From positions 1 through 25,469 of the forward strand of contig JBHGBF010000052.1 of assembly GCA_041946865.1 (NCBI GenBank): a stretch of DNA of 25,469 nt, written 5' to 3'. Positions 1 to 8,312 of this stretch are shown in pieces. The notes under the pieces are model-generated. The model was not told where the DNA came from and ran no database searches. It saw only the letters and a program-made list of their open reading frames with translations. Made by a program: the position numbers and the translations under genes. The DNA comes from RPQK01 sp041946865. Lineage in GTDB: Bacteria > Acidobacteriota > UBA6911 > RPQK01. The stretch's first letter is position 1; each line of letters starts with the position of its first letter.

Positions 1-13
1 GAGGCTTGGTAAA

Positions 14-72
14 GCACCGGCCTCTCTCCTCGTTGCTGCCACACTCCGAACAAAAAAAACTGAGGGGTTACT
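14..72. repeat. Left copy of window-terminal inverted repeat
   Basis: This 59-bp segment starts GCACCGGCC and ends GGGGTTACT. It is the reverse complement of 25413-25469. The only difference is a homopolymer of 8 A here against 6 T there, so 57 bases pair. Similarity stops at base 73 on the inner side, and 13 more bases lie outside the repeat at this end. No transposase or integrase lies next to it. It is most simply one copy of a dispersed repeat at which assembly stopped, although a true terminal inverted repeat of an element cannot be excluded. Confidence 0.9.
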
Positions 73-108
73 CACACATCTGTTTATTTTCGCCAAAGTC
101 CAGTCCCT

Positions 109-123
109 CCCGGCAAAGCCGGG
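109..123. terminator. Possible hairpin downstream of the DUF4440-like gene
   Basis: CCCGGC-AAA-GCCGGG forms a 6-bp perfect GC stem with a 3-nt loop. It lies about 25 bases beyond the stop codon of the minus-strand gene at 148-597. No clear T-run follows on the minus strand, so it is at best a weak intrinsic terminator or a transcript-end stabiliser. Confidence 0.35.
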
Positions 124-147
124 CTTGGGGCAGTTCGGCGTGTCTTT

Positions 148-597
148 CTACTGACACGGGGGACAGCCGATATCAAGGACGACGCGCCATTGGCCGTCCG
201 CCTCGCGACGCCAGGTCGAATTGAAGGTCCCCCTGCGATTACCGGCCGAGTCGTGCACGGGCCCCGAGCTGATCGCGAGTGTGCCACTGTCGATCACCTC
301 GACGCGCTCCGGTTCCCAAGAGAACGGCGCCTGAGGTCCCTCAAAGAAACGTTTCCACCCTTCGGCAACCGCCGCGCGTCCCCGCAGGACGGTCCTTCCG
401 AGGAAGATCGCCTCTTCGGCGACAAAGCTGGTAAACGCGGCGTGGTCGCGGTCGGCCATGGTCTTCGCAAACGCCAGCTCGCGCTCGCGAACCTGCTTCT
501 GCAACTCGGCGGATGACCCCTGCGCGAGAAGGACTGCAGGCAGGACAAGAGCCAGCGCCAGGCGGGCCACGAGAATCGAAATCGAGGATCGGATCAT
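148..597 (-). CDS. Secreted SnoaL/DUF4440-like (NTF2-fold) protein
   Basis: This 149-aa protein has a signal peptide (about residues 1-25, basic start, Ala/Leu/Val core, ending near LLAQG). A single NTF2-like cone domain spans about 32-145. The opening helix with RERELAFAKTMADRD, the FLGRTVLRGRAAVAEGW segment and the closing WRREADGQWRVVLDIG strand fit the DUF4440/SnoaL_3 family. Members bind small ligands or act as isomerase-like enzymes, but most have no assigned reaction. It ends in CPPCQ, so two cysteines sit at the C-terminus and could form a disulfide after export. The start is supported by AAGGAG eight bases before the ATG. It is transcribed divergently from the gene at 751. Substrate unknown. 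Confidence 0.82.
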   Translation of the reverse strand: MIRSSISILVARLALALVLPAVLLAQGSSAELQKQVRERELAFAKTMADRDHAAFTSFVAEEAIFLGRTVLRGRAAVAEGWKRFFEGPQAPFSWEPERVEVIDSGTLAISSGPVHDSAGNRRGTFNSTWRREADGQWRVVLDIGCPPCQ

Positions 598-750
598 AAG
601 CGCGACTCCTTGGACAAGCGCCTCTGCGGCATTGAAGCCTCCCCTTCTTATAACATGGTGCCCGAAGCCCGAAAAGCAACGGAGACTTGATCCGATTTGG
701 GCCGGCGGCCATCAAGATAAGGATAAGAATGGAGGTATGACACGAGTATC

Positions 751-1479
751 ATGAGAACCCAGGCCTTTGTGAAGTGGGTGTTATGTTCGATTGCGGTCAC
801 GGTGACTCTGCTCGGAGGCGACAAAGCCTGGCAGAAGAAGCCGGTTGATCAATGGAGCGAGGATGACGTCCGGCAAGTGCTGAACGATTCGGCGTGGGCC
901 AAGCGAGCCAAGGTCCGCTATGTCGAAGTGGCGTCTCCGCGAACTGGGGGAACTCTGCCCCTGCCGGGACCGTTTCCCAGCCCCAGCCCGGGCGGAGCAC
1001 CACCCGTCGGGATCCCAGGTGGAGGACGGGGACCGGGCAGCCAGGGACCGACCGGGGTGAAGACCGGTTCGGAGGTCCTGGTGCGCTGGCAGAGTGCTTC
1101 CGTGGTACAGCAGGCTTTCAAGAAGGCGGGGGTTGAGCCGCCGCCCGGATCGGAACTGGCCGACACGAACTACGTGATCGCCGCGGTCGGGATGCCCGAC
1201 CTGGGAACCGGCTTTGAAGACGCGGACGAAGCGCAGGTTCAAACTCGACTCCGGGACGGGGCGCGACTGTTTGTGGGCAACAAGCGGTCGGTCATACCGA
1301 CCCGTGTCAGAGCCGAGTTGCTCGACCACGGCTGGACAATCGTTTACGTGTTCCCGAGGTCGGAGGTCGGCCCGCTCAACAATGAGAAAGTGAAACTTTT
1401 GGCCCGGGTGGGCCCGGCGCAGTTCAGTGCGGAATTTAAGACGAAAGACATGGAATTCGCAGGGAAACCCGACCTGTAG
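751..1479 (+). CDS. Secreted protein with Pro/Gly-rich linker, function unknown
   Basis: This 242-aa protein has a signal peptide (residues 1-22) and a short N-terminal module with the sequence QWSEDDVRQVLNDSAWAKRA. A low-complexity Pro/Gly/Ser linker (about 63-102) follows. The C-terminal domain includes VLVRWQSASVVQQAFKKAG and HGWTIVYVFPRS and ends with FKTKDMEFAGKPDL. From memory, this N-module / glycine-rich linker / FPRS-type domain plan recurs in acidobacterial secreted proteins of unknown role; no catalytic motif is visible. GGAGG at 731-735 lies 15 bases before this ATG, which is longer than usual. A five-codon ORF beginning at 737 ends in TGA overlapping the ATG, so the exact start is slightly uncertain. 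It is convergent with the TPR gene that follows. Confidence 0.72.
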   Translation: MRTQAFVKWVLCSIAVTVTLLGGDKAWQKKPVDQWSEDDVRQVLNDSAWAKRAKVRYVEVASPRTGGTLPLPGPFPSPSPGGAPPVGIPGGGRGPGSQGPTGVKTGSEVLVRWQSASVVQQAFKKAGVEPPPGSELADTNYVIAAVGMPDLGTGFEDADEAQVQTRLRDGARLFVGNKRSVIPTRVRAELLDHGWTIVYVFPRSEVGPLNNEKVKLLARVGPAQFSAEFKTKDMEFAGKPDL

Positions 1480-1526
1480 AGCCAGGCCAGAACCGCGTTC
1501 CGGACCGATTCGACGACTTCAGGATG

Positions 1527-2525
1527 TCATCGTTCTCCTCTGTCCTCTCGAGCCTGCTTGAGCAGGGTGCGGACGCGCTCTGCTAGCTCTCCGTCGGGAT
1601 GGTATTTCAGGTACTCCTCCATCTCCCTGATCCGTTCTTCGTACCGGCTCTGTAGGAGATACAGATCGGCCAGGGACAGTTGCGGCGAGGAAAAGTGTCG
1701 GGGGTCGAGGGACTTGGCCTGGCGAAGGTGTGTCTCGGCTTTCTCGAAGTCTCCGAGCATGAGGTAGTTCTTGCCGAGCTGCGAGTGGGCGAGCGCGTCC
1801 TCGGGCGCCCGCCTGACCGCTCTTTGGTTTATCTTGAGCGCCTCGGCGTCTTTGCGCACCGCCAGGAGCGCTCCACCGAGATTGACCAGCGCCCAGTAAG
1901 CACCCGGATCCTCCTTCAGTGAACGCCGGAAGTGCTGCTCTGCTGCCGGATAGTCGCCTGTCTGATAGGCAATGACCCCCAGCTGGTTCCAGGCCTCAGC
2001 GTAATGCGGAGCGATCTCAATAGCGCTCAGCAGGTGTTTCCTGGCGCCTTCGACATCATTCTTACCCAGGCACTCAAGCGATCGGTGAACTTCCTGCTGG
2101 GCTTTCTTCGGTATCGTCAGCTGGGACCTTTGAACGATTTCGTCGTCATCCGCCGAGGCTACGGGCGTGAACTTAAACTCCTCACGGACGATACCCTTGT
2201 TGTCCGCATGCGTCGGCCCAATCTCAACCGTCTTCCGCATTTCGCCTTGCCTGCTGACCGCGACGATCAGGACATAGGAGCCCTGCAGCAGCTTCCGGAA
2301 CTTGAACGTGCCGTCGAAACCAACGCGCGCCTGGTTGCTGTAAGGCAGGGTGCCGCCGTGGAGGAAGACCCAAGGCTCGGGGTCTCGGATCAGTTTCCCG
2401 TCCGCGTCCACTACCCGGCCGTGCAACTCAAAGAGCCGTGGTTTCCCATCGGCCGTCGCCGGCATCCCGCCGGCGAGCAACCAGGCCGCAACTAAGGCGC
2501 TTACGACAGGTGAGGCGCCGATCAT
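1527..2525 (-). CDS. Secreted carboxypeptidase-regulatory-like + TPR protein
   Basis: This 332-aa protein has a signal peptide at residues 1-25 (ends near PATADG). A beta-sandwich of the carboxypeptidase regulatory-like type spans about 31-105, with GRVVDADGKLI and GFDGTFKFRKLLQGSYVLIV. About four to five tetratricopeptide repeats follow between about 140 and 310, for example AEAWNQLGVIAYQTGDYPAA and AHSQLGKNYLMLGDFEKAE. It is probably a periplasmic scaffold; TPRs bind partner proteins rather than catalyse. A GAGGG stretch lies about 8 bases before the ATG. It is divergent from the dehydrogenase gene, with 92-104 bases between the two starts. The partner is unknown. Confidence 0.85.
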   Translation of the reverse strand: MIGASPVVSALVAAWLLAGGMPATADGKPRLFELHGRVVDADGKLIRDPEPWVFLHGGTLPYSNQARVGFDGTFKFRKLLQGSYVLIVAVSRQGEMRKTVEIGPTHADNKGIVREEFKFTPVASADDDEIVQRSQLTIPKKAQQEVHRSLECLGKNDVEGARKHLLSAIEIAPHYAEAWNQLGVIAYQTGDYPAAEQHFRRSLKEDPGAYWALVNLGGALLAVRKDAEALKINQRAVRRAPEDALAHSQLGKNYLMLGDFEKAETHLRQAKSLDPRHFSSPQLSLADLYLLQSRYEERIREMEEYLKYHPDGELAERVRTLLKQAREDRGER

Positions 2526-2629
2526 CTGGAATCCCTCTCGGGGACATTTTACTCCGTTGGGCCAGGGCTGGTCGCTTCTTAGCGAGCCATTTGCCTCCTT
2601 TCCGCTTTTGCGGCAACATGGTTAGCCGT

Positions 2630-3703
2630 ATGCACGACTACCAAATAGCCGTTATTCCGGGGGACGGGATAGGGCAGGAGGTCACGCCGGAGGGACTCAG
2701 GGTCCTTGAGCTTGCGGGCGAGATGACAGGCGAGTTTCGGCTGCACTGCGAACAGTTTCCCTGGGGATGCGAATACTATCTGAAGACCGGGCGGATGATG
2801 GCGGAGGACGGCCTGAAGACGCTCCAGTCCTTTGATGCCATTTATTTCGGAGCGGTCGGCTTCCCGTCGGTTCCGGATCACATTTCTCTGCGTGGTCTCC
2901 GGCTGCCTATCTGCCAAGGGTTTGAGCAGTATGTCTGCCTGCGTCCGAGCCTGCTTTTGCCCGGAATCCGCTGCCCGCTGGCCGGGCGCAGGGCGGGCGA
3001 CATCGATTTTGTGGTGGTTCGCGAGAATACCGAGGGCGAATACTCGGGCTCCGGGGGCCGGGCGCACCGCGGATTGCCGATCGAGGTAGCGACTGAGACC
3101 TCGGTTTTCACCCGCGTAGGAGTCGAGAGGGTGATTCGCTACGCCTACAGGCTGGCTGCCAGCCGGCGCAAGCGCCTGGTCAACGCCACCAAGTCGAATG
3201 CCCAGCAGTACGCGATGACGCTCTGGGATGAAGTCTTCGCCGCGATTGGCCGCGAGTTTTCCGGAGTCCGCACCGAGCGTGTTTTGATTGACGCTCTGGC
3301 CGCCCGATTTGTCCTGCGTCCGGATTCTCTCGACGTGGTCGTCGGCTCCAATCTCTTCGGCGATATCCTGACCGACCTGGGAGCGGCTGTTTGCGGGAGC
3401 ATGGGGCTCGCCCCCAGCGGAAACATCAATCCGGAGCGTGATTACCCCTCGATGTTCGAACCGGTTCACGGGTCGGCCCCGGACATCTGCGGCAAAGGAA
3501 TCGCGAATCCGATTGCCATGATCTGGTGCGGCGCCATGATGCTCGAGCTGCTGGGAGAACAGAGGGCCGCGGATCTGATCCTGTCTGCCATAAAGGCAGT
3601 TACAGCAGCGGGCCAGACGCTGACACCGGATCTGGGGGGAACGGCCCGAACCCCCGAGGTGACGGACGCGGTTATCGCCGAGGCGAAAAGGCTGGCCCAA
3701 TGA
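2630..3703 (+). CDS. Tartrate/D-malate dehydrogenase-type beta-decarboxylating dehydrogenase
   Basis: This 357-aa protein belongs to the isocitrate/isopropylmalate dehydrogenase family. Visible are the nucleotide-site start IAVIPGDGIG (residues 5-14), R105, R131 with RENTEGEYSG, catalytic Y138 and K188 (NATKSNAQ), the metal-binding aspartates D221, D245 and D249 (NLFGDILTDL), and FEPVHGSAPDI. The wording of ENTEGEYSGSGGR, NINPERDYPSMFEPVHGSAPDI and ANPIAMIWCGAMM resembles the tartrate dehydrogenase/D-malate dehydrogenase (TtuC/DmlA) branch more than LeuB. It is expected to oxidise and decarboxylate D-malate or act on tartrate with NAD in the cytoplasm. The first plausible starts are ATG 2618 or 2630; neither has a good Shine-Dalgarno, and 2630 puts Met next to the conserved beta strand. 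It overlaps the next gene by ATGA. Specificity remains a family-level inference. Confidence 0.85.
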   Translation: MHDYQIAVIPGDGIGQEVTPEGLRVLELAGEMTGEFRLHCEQFPWGCEYYLKTGRMMAEDGLKTLQSFDAIYFGAVGFPSVPDHISLRGLRLPICQGFEQYVCLRPSLLLPGIRCPLAGRRAGDIDFVVVRENTEGEYSGSGGRAHRGLPIEVATETSVFTRVGVERVIRYAYRLAASRRKRLVNATKSNAQQYAMTLWDEVFAAIGREFSGVRTERVLIDALAARFVLRPDSLDVVVGSNLFGDILTDLGAAVCGSMGLAPSGNINPERDYPSMFEPVHGSAPDICGKGIANPIAMIWCGAMMLELLGEQRAADLILSAIKAVTAAGQTLTPDLGGTARTPEVTDAVIAEAKRLAQ

Positions 3704-5136
3704 GTCTCTCAGTGAGAGCCGCACTTCCGGTCTGCCTCTGGCTGGCTCTCCTTTTGCTTCCGGCGCCCGAGGGGTTGGCGCCGGGAGCGTGGTCGTATTT
3801 CGCCCTGTTCTCCGGCGTAATCCTCGGACTGATCCTTGAGCCTCTCCCGGCGGCAGCCATCGGCATCATCGGCACCGCTCTGGGCGCAGTCCTGCGGCTG
3901 GTGGAGTCGAGCCCCGCCGCCTCCGTCTCCTGGGCTCTAAGCGGCTTTTCCGACCGGACCGTCTGGCTGATTTTCGGGGCTTATGTCTTTTCGATCGGCT
4001 ACAACAAGACCGGACTCGGCCGGCGTATTGCTCTGCATCTGGTCAGGCGGCTCGGCGGTCGCACCCTGGGTCTGGGGTACTCGATAGCGTTTGCCGACCT
4101 GGTCCTGGCACCCGGCACGCCCTCCAATACGGCGCGCAGTGCGGGAACCCTCTTCCCTGTCATTTCCAACATACCTCCGCTCTACGGCTCGGGACCCGGG
4201 CCCACGGCTGGCCAGATCGGCGGCTTCCTCATGTGGACGGCCTTTGCGAGCACGGCTGTGACCAGCTCCATGTTCGTCACCTCGCTGGCCCCGAATGTCC
4301 TGGCGCTGAGTATCGTGAAGCAAACCACAGGAGTCGAAATCAGCTGGACGGACTGGTGGTTCGGTTTTCTGCCGGTCGGAGGCATTCTCCTGGTCCTGAC
4401 GCCGCTGCTGGCCTACTGGATCTACCCTCCGAAGATCAAGAAAAGCACAGAAGTTCCAGCCTGGGCCGCCGCCGAGCTGCGCAGTATGAGCCGGATCAGC
4501 GGGCCAGAGATCAAGATGGCGATTGCGGTGGCGATCGCCATTTTTCTCTGGGTAACCGGCAACAACGGCCAGATTTCCCTTCCTTTCCTCGGGGCCAATT
4601 TTATCGACGCCACCGGCGCCGTCCTGCTGGTGATCGCGCTGTTGCTTCTGGGCCGGGTTCTGACGTGGCAGGATATCCTCGCGAACCAAGGGGCGTGGAA
4701 CATCCTCGTCTGGTTTGCGACTCTCGTCACTTTGGCTGACGGTTTGAACCGGGTGGGATTCATTAAGTGGGTCGCGCAACGCGTCGCGGCGCCTCTGGCC
4801 GCGTTCAACCCTATCCTGACAATGGCGCTTTTAGTCGGGTTGTTCTTTTTCATCCACTACTTTTTTGCCAGCCTTAGCGCGCATACCGCTGCCGTCCTGC
4901 CTGTCGTCTTGGGTGTCGGGGCCGCCATCCCCGGCATTCCCGTCAGCGCCTTTTCCTTGCTCCTTGTCTACTCCCTCGGGCTGATGGGTGTCATTTCCCC
5001 GTACGCGACAGGCCCGGCGCCGATCTATTACGCGAGTGGGTTCATTGGACGAACCGACTTCTGGAGACTCGGTCTGGTTTTTGGCCTGATATTCTTTACG
5101 GCGCTGATTCTGATCGGCTTGCCGTGGCTCACGTGA
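3700..5136 (+). CDS. DASS/SLC13-family dicarboxylate (CitT-type) transporter
   Basis: This 478-aa protein is very hydrophobic, with about 11-13 membrane segments. It opens with CLWLALLLLPAPEGL and includes FSDRTVWLIFGAYVFSIGYNKTGLGRRIALHLV, the typical first half of the divalent anion:Na+ symporter/antiporter family (CitT, TtdT, SODiT1). Serine/threonine/asparagine-rich re-entrant signatures occur, for example APGTPSNTARSAGTLFPV in the first half and SPYATGPAPIYYASG in the second. The start ATG overlaps the dehydrogenase stop as ATGA, which implies translational coupling. The length is normal for the family. It probably imports tartrate, malate or another C4-dicarboxylate for the upstream enzyme. 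Whether it is an exchanger or a Na+ symporter cannot be read from sequence alone. Confidence 0.86.
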   Translation: MSLSVRAALPVCLWLALLLLPAPEGLAPGAWSYFALFSGVILGLILEPLPAAAIGIIGTALGAVLRLVESSPAASVSWALSGFSDRTVWLIFGAYVFSIGYNKTGLGRRIALHLVRRLGGRTLGLGYSIAFADLVLAPGTPSNTARSAGTLFPVISNIPPLYGSGPGPTAGQIGGFLMWTAFASTAVTSSMFVTSLAPNVLALSIVKQTTGVEISWTDWWFGFLPVGGILLVLTPLLAYWIYPPKIKKSTEVPAWAAAELRSMSRISGPEIKMAIAVAIAIFLWVTGNNGQISLPFLGANFIDATGAVLLVIALLLLGRVLTWQDILANQGAWNILVWFATLVTLADGLNRVGFIKWVAQRVAAPLAAFNPILTMALLVGLFFFIHYFFASLSAHTAAVLPVVLGVGAAIPGIPVSAFSLLLVYSLGLMGVISPYATGPAPIYYASGFIGRTDFWRLGLVFGLIFFTALILIGLPWLT

Positions 5137-5173
5137 ATTTGTATCCCGACGGATCAGGGGAACCACGAACGGG

Positions 5174-5201
5174 TTGGAGTCACCAGGGTTTCTGTTAGAA
5201 T
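5174..5201 (+). promoter_or_regulatory. Candidate sigma-70 promoter for the S9A peptidase
   Basis: TTGGAG (5174-5179) is followed after 16 bases by TAGAAT (5196-5201). Initiation would fall near 5208, leaving a leader of about 15 bases with GGAGA before the ATG at 5223. Each hexamer departs from consensus by one or two bases. It is the clearest promoter-like pair in the window, but is read by eye only. Confidence 0.45.
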
Positions 5202-5222
5202 CTGGCCTTTCTGGAGAACCTG

Positions 5223-7322
5223 ATGATGAAACACTTTCGCTTGCTCGTTGGCGCCCTGATCCTGTCCACCTCCCTCTTCGCTGCCGATGCGCTCAAACCG
5301 CCTGTTGCCGCGAAACGGCCGAAGGATGTCACCCTCCATGGTGACCGGCGCATTGACGACTACTTCTGGCTCAGAGAGAAATCGAACCCCGAGGTCGCCG
5401 CTTATCTGGAAGCGGAAAACGCGTATGCCAAGGCAGTCCTGAAGCCCACGGAGGCATTGCAGGAGAAGCTTTACCGGGAAATGCTCGGGCGGATCAAACA
5501 GACCGATCTCTCGGCGCCGTACAAGGAAGGCGACTACTACTACTATTCACGAACCGAGGAAGGGAAGCAGTATCCAATCCACTGCCGGAAAAAAGGCGCG
5601 CTCGACGCATCCGAGCAGGTGACGATCGACGTCAACGAGCTGTCCAAAGGCCGAAAATTCACGGCGCTCGGCGCGTATACGGTCAGCGACGACGGCAATC
5701 TGCTTGCCTACTCAGTCGATTTTACCGGCTTTCGTCAGTACAAACTCCAGATCAAGAACCTGCGAACCGGCGAAGTGCTGCCCGATTCGGCTGAGAAGGT
5801 CGTATCGGTCGCCTGGGCCGGCGACAACAAGACCCTGTTCTACACGGTGGAAGATCCCGCCAAACGGTCCTACCGGCTTTATCGCCACCGTGTCGGGCAA
5901 ACGGGCGACCGCCTGATCTATGAAGAGAAGGACGAGCTGTTCGAGATCGGCCTCGGCAGGACCCGCAGCAAGGAATTCGTTGTCCTGTCCATCAACAGCC
6001 ACACCACGTCTGAGATCCGGTACCTGAAAGCCTCCACACCTGAGGCCGAGCTCCAGATCCTGCTGCCCCGAAAACACATGATCGAGTATGCGGTCGACCA
6101 CCACGGTGACAGATTTTACATGCTGATCAACGACAGGGGCCGGAACTTCAGACTGGTGTCAATGCCTGTCGGCAACCAGTCGCCAGCCGACTGGAAGGAG
6201 CTGCTGGCTCACGACCCAAACGTCATGCTCGAAGATCTCGACCTGTTCGCCAATCACCTGGTCCTTTATCGGCGTAAGAGCGGACTCCAGGAGATTCAGG
6301 TGTTAAACCTGCAGACCGGGAACAAGCACTTCGTCTCGTTTCCGGAGCCGACGTACTCCGTGTTCCCGTCTCAGAATCGCGAATGGAACACAACCCGGCT
6401 TCGCTATAGTTACCAGTCGTTTATTACCCCGAGCTCGATCTTTGACTACGACATGGAATCCCGGCAGTCCCAGCTGCTGAAGCAGACCGAGGTCCTGGGC
6501 GGGTACGATCCCAAACAGTACCAGTCGGAGAGGATTTACGCGACAGCCAAGGACGGCACGAAGGTCCCCATATCGCTCGTCTATCGGCGGGGACTCGCGA
6601 AAGACGGGCAGGCGCCGATGCTCCTGGAAGGGTACGGGTCTTACGGCTACCCGAATGCCGTCACTTTCTCCTCCAACGATTTGAGCCTCCTGGATCGCGG
6701 CGTCGTGCTGGGTACTGCCCACATCCGCGGCGGCGGGGAGATGGGGAAGAGCTGGCACGACCAGGGACGGATGAAGAACAAATTGAACACCTTCACCGAC
6801 TTCATCGCCTGCGCCGAGCACCTGATTCAACAGAAGTATACGTCCCGAGATCGTCTGACAATCGTCGGCGGGAGCGCGGGTGGCTTGCTCATGGGCGCCG
6901 TCACCAACTTGCGTCCGGATCTCTTCAAGATTGTCATCAGTCACGTCCCCTTTGTCGACGTTATCAACACCATGTCCGACACCACCCTCCCGCTGACTGT
7001 GGGTGAGTTCGAGGAATGGGGAAACCCGGCCAAAAAGGACGAGTACGACTACATCAAGCAGTATTGCCCATACACCAATCTGAGTGCCAAGGACTACCCC
7101 ACAATGCTGGTGAAAACGTCATTCAACGACAGCCAGGTCATGTACTTTGAACCAGCGAAATACGTCGCCAGGCTGCGGAGCCTGAAGACCGATCAAAACC
7201 CGCTGTTCCTGATAACCAACATGGCGGCGGGCCATGGCGGGTCATCCGGCCGCTATGACCGCCTGCGCGAGCTGGCCTTGGATTACGCTTTCATGCTGAG
7301 CCAGCTGGGAATGGGCCAATAG
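5223..7322 (+). CDS. Exported S9A prolyl oligopeptidase / oligopeptidase B-like peptidase
   Basis: This 699-aa serine peptidase of the prolyl oligopeptidase clan has a signal peptide (residues 1-21, ending SLFAADA). The N-terminal motif DVTLHGDRRIDDYFWLRE and the following YLEAENAYAKAVL are close to oligopeptidase B (protease II). A beta-propeller spans about 70-420 and an alpha/beta hydrolase domain about 430-695. The catalytic triad is visible: S551 in GGSAGG, D636 in FNDSQV and H671 in GHGGSSGR. It would cut short peptides, in the OpB branch after basic residues, here probably in the periplasm because of the leader. Two ATGs are adjacent; GGAGA sits about 6 bases before the first. It is monocistronic with its own candidate promoter. 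P1 specificity is inferred. Confidence 0.92.
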   Translation: MMKHFRLLVGALILSTSLFAADALKPPVAAKRPKDVTLHGDRRIDDYFWLREKSNPEVAAYLEAENAYAKAVLKPTEALQEKLYREMLGRIKQTDLSAPYKEGDYYYYSRTEEGKQYPIHCRKKGALDASEQVTIDVNELSKGRKFTALGAYTVSDDGNLLAYSVDFTGFRQYKLQIKNLRTGEVLPDSAEKVVSVAWAGDNKTLFYTVEDPAKRSYRLYRHRVGQTGDRLIYEEKDELFEIGLGRTRSKEFVVLSINSHTTSEIRYLKASTPEAELQILLPRKHMIEYAVDHHGDRFYMLINDRGRNFRLVSMPVGNQSPADWKELLAHDPNVMLEDLDLFANHLVLYRRKSGLQEIQVLNLQTGNKHFVSFPEPTYSVFPSQNREWNTTRLRYSYQSFITPSSIFDYDMESRQSQLLKQTEVLGGYDPKQYQSERIYATAKDGTKVPISLVYRRGLAKDGQAPMLLEGYGSYGYPNAVTFSSNDLSLLDRGVVLGTAHIRGGGEMGKSWHDQGRMKNKLNTFTDFIACAEHLIQQKYTSRDRLTIVGGSAGGLLMGAVTNLRPDLFKIVISHVPFVDVINTMSDTTLPLTVGEFEEWGNPAKKDEYDYIKQYCPYTNLSAKDYPTMLVKTSFNDSQVMYFEPAKYVARLRSLKTDQNPLFLITNMAAGHGGSSGRYDRLRELALDYAFMLSQLGMGQ

Positions 7323-7347
7323 GGGTGAAAAAGTGAACGACACGGGC

Positions 7348-7382
7348 GACGTGGACACCCTTCCGGTTCGCTTGTCCACGTC
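7348..7382. terminator. Inverted repeat between convergent genes
   Basis: GACGTGGAC (7348-7356) pairs perfectly with GTCCACGTC (7374-7382) across a 17-nt loop. It lies 26 bases after the peptidase stop and 39 bases past the end of the opposing remnant. No T-run follows, so it may be a bidirectional transcript-end hairpin rather than a strong intrinsic terminator. It continues into the GTCCA-rich stretch. Confidence 0.4.
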
Positions 7383-7415
7383 CATTTCCTGCATGTCGTC
7401 CACTCAGTCCATTGT
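7374..7415. repeat. GTCCA-iterated stretch
   Basis: Exact GTCCA occurs at 7374, 7380, 7398 and 7407, followed by GTCCC at 7414, with irregular spacing. It fills the gap between two convergent coding regions. It looks like a degenerate short-motif repeat; no function is evident. Confidence 0.5.
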
Positions 7416-7420
7416 CCCCT

Positions 7421-8089
7421 TCAAAACCTCTGCTTGCCCGCCGACAGTTCTTTGCTCAGGCGGGCGTAATCCACATCCTGAACGGCCTGCTTCGTCTCAA
7501 TCGCCAGCACTGCGGCGGTTGCCGCGCTCTGACCCAGGCACATGAAAACCGGCTCCATCCGCACTGAGCCGTAGGCGATATGCGAGCAGGAAAGGCAGAC
7601 CGGTACCAGGAGATTCGTGCGCTCGCTTTTCTTAGGCACCATCGATCCGTAAGGGATACGATAGGGCTTCGGGGGAAGGACACCGATGTCTCCCTCGTTC
7701 TGAACGAGACCGTCGGGCGTCACATACCTCTGGACGTTGTGGGAATCCATGGTGTACGACCCCATCGCGACCGGCATCGGGGCTTCGCGGCGGCCCAGAA
7801 CCTCGTGCTCCGTGAGGATGTAGTCTCCAATCATCCGCCGCGCTTCTCGGACGTACATCTGGTACGGCCAGTTTCCATTGTCGGTGAACTCGTCCGCCGC
7901 AAGCCCGTACTGGGCCATCCGGTTGCGCACATCCGAGGGCACGCGCGGGTCGTTGGCCAGAAAGTACATCAACCCCTTCTGATACAGTTCATGCTCCTTG
8001 ATGATCTCCTGGCGCCGCTGGTAAGAAGCTTCGGGATAGTCGTAATTCATTCCGATGTTGTCGGTGCTGAACGGCCCGTGATTGTTCAT
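7421..8089 (-). pseudogene. C-terminal remnant of an FAD-dependent oxidoreductase (FAD_oxidored family)
   Basis: The 222 codons match the C-terminal half of the FAD_oxidored (xanthan lyase-like) family, as in NNHGPFSTDNIGMNYDYPE, MYFLANDPRVP, the block with YVREARRMIGDYI, MDSHNVQRYV and the closing VRMEPVFMCLGQSAATAAVLA. The N-terminal half, which should carry the GxGxxG dinucleotide fold, is absent. The codons before the first ATG read KTD in frame, a normal family sequence, but meet TAA at 8108-8110. Adding one A to the run at 8096-8099 would join this frame to the overlapping one (RIERNPPGK), which is open only back to TGA at 8191-8193. So a frameshift plus a larger 5' deletion are likely. 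The 3' end looks complete. It is probably not functional. Confidence 0.8.
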
Positions 8090-8296
8090 GTCGGTTTTCC
8101 GGGCGGATTACGCTCGATCCTCGAAAGCTGCGCCAGCCGGGCTTTCACAGCGAACGAACGCCCTGACGCATTTCGGCTTCCGGGCGGCGTTCACCCCTGG
8201 GAACGGAAGTGATATTCTGAACACATCTCAGCCTATCCAGACCGCCCTTGACAGGCGATCTGCGATTCTTGAGGCTCTGCCCGAAATCCGAATCTT

Positions 8297-8312
8297 AAGG
8301 AGGTTCGTTGTG
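8297..8312 (+). promoter_or_regulatory. Strong Shine-Dalgarno selecting a GTG start
   Basis: AAGGAGG (8297-8303) is followed after six bases by GTG (8310-8312). This fixes the start of the SRPBCC gene at a GTG rather than at any of the upstream in-frame codons, whose translation is low-complexity and unrelated to the family. Confidence 0.8.

Noticed and set aside
737..754. Five-codon leader peptide ahead of the gene at 751
   Set aside because: GGAGG is only one base from its ATG, too close for normal initiation, and nothing suggests attenuation.
3526..3699. Longer N-terminus for the dicarboxylate transporter
   Set aside because: It would lie inside the dehydrogenase gene in another frame, reads as charged low-complexity sequence, and the ATGA overlap start gives a normal transporter.
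8248..8253. Perfect TTGACA upstream of the five-gene operon
   Set aside because: No acceptable -10 hexamer lies 16-18 bases downstream (GAGGCT region), so I do not call a promoter.
8082..8309. N-terminal extension of the SRPBCC protein
   Set aside because: The upstream codons overlap the oxidoreductase remnant and have no ribosome site; the AAGGAGG-GTG start is much better.
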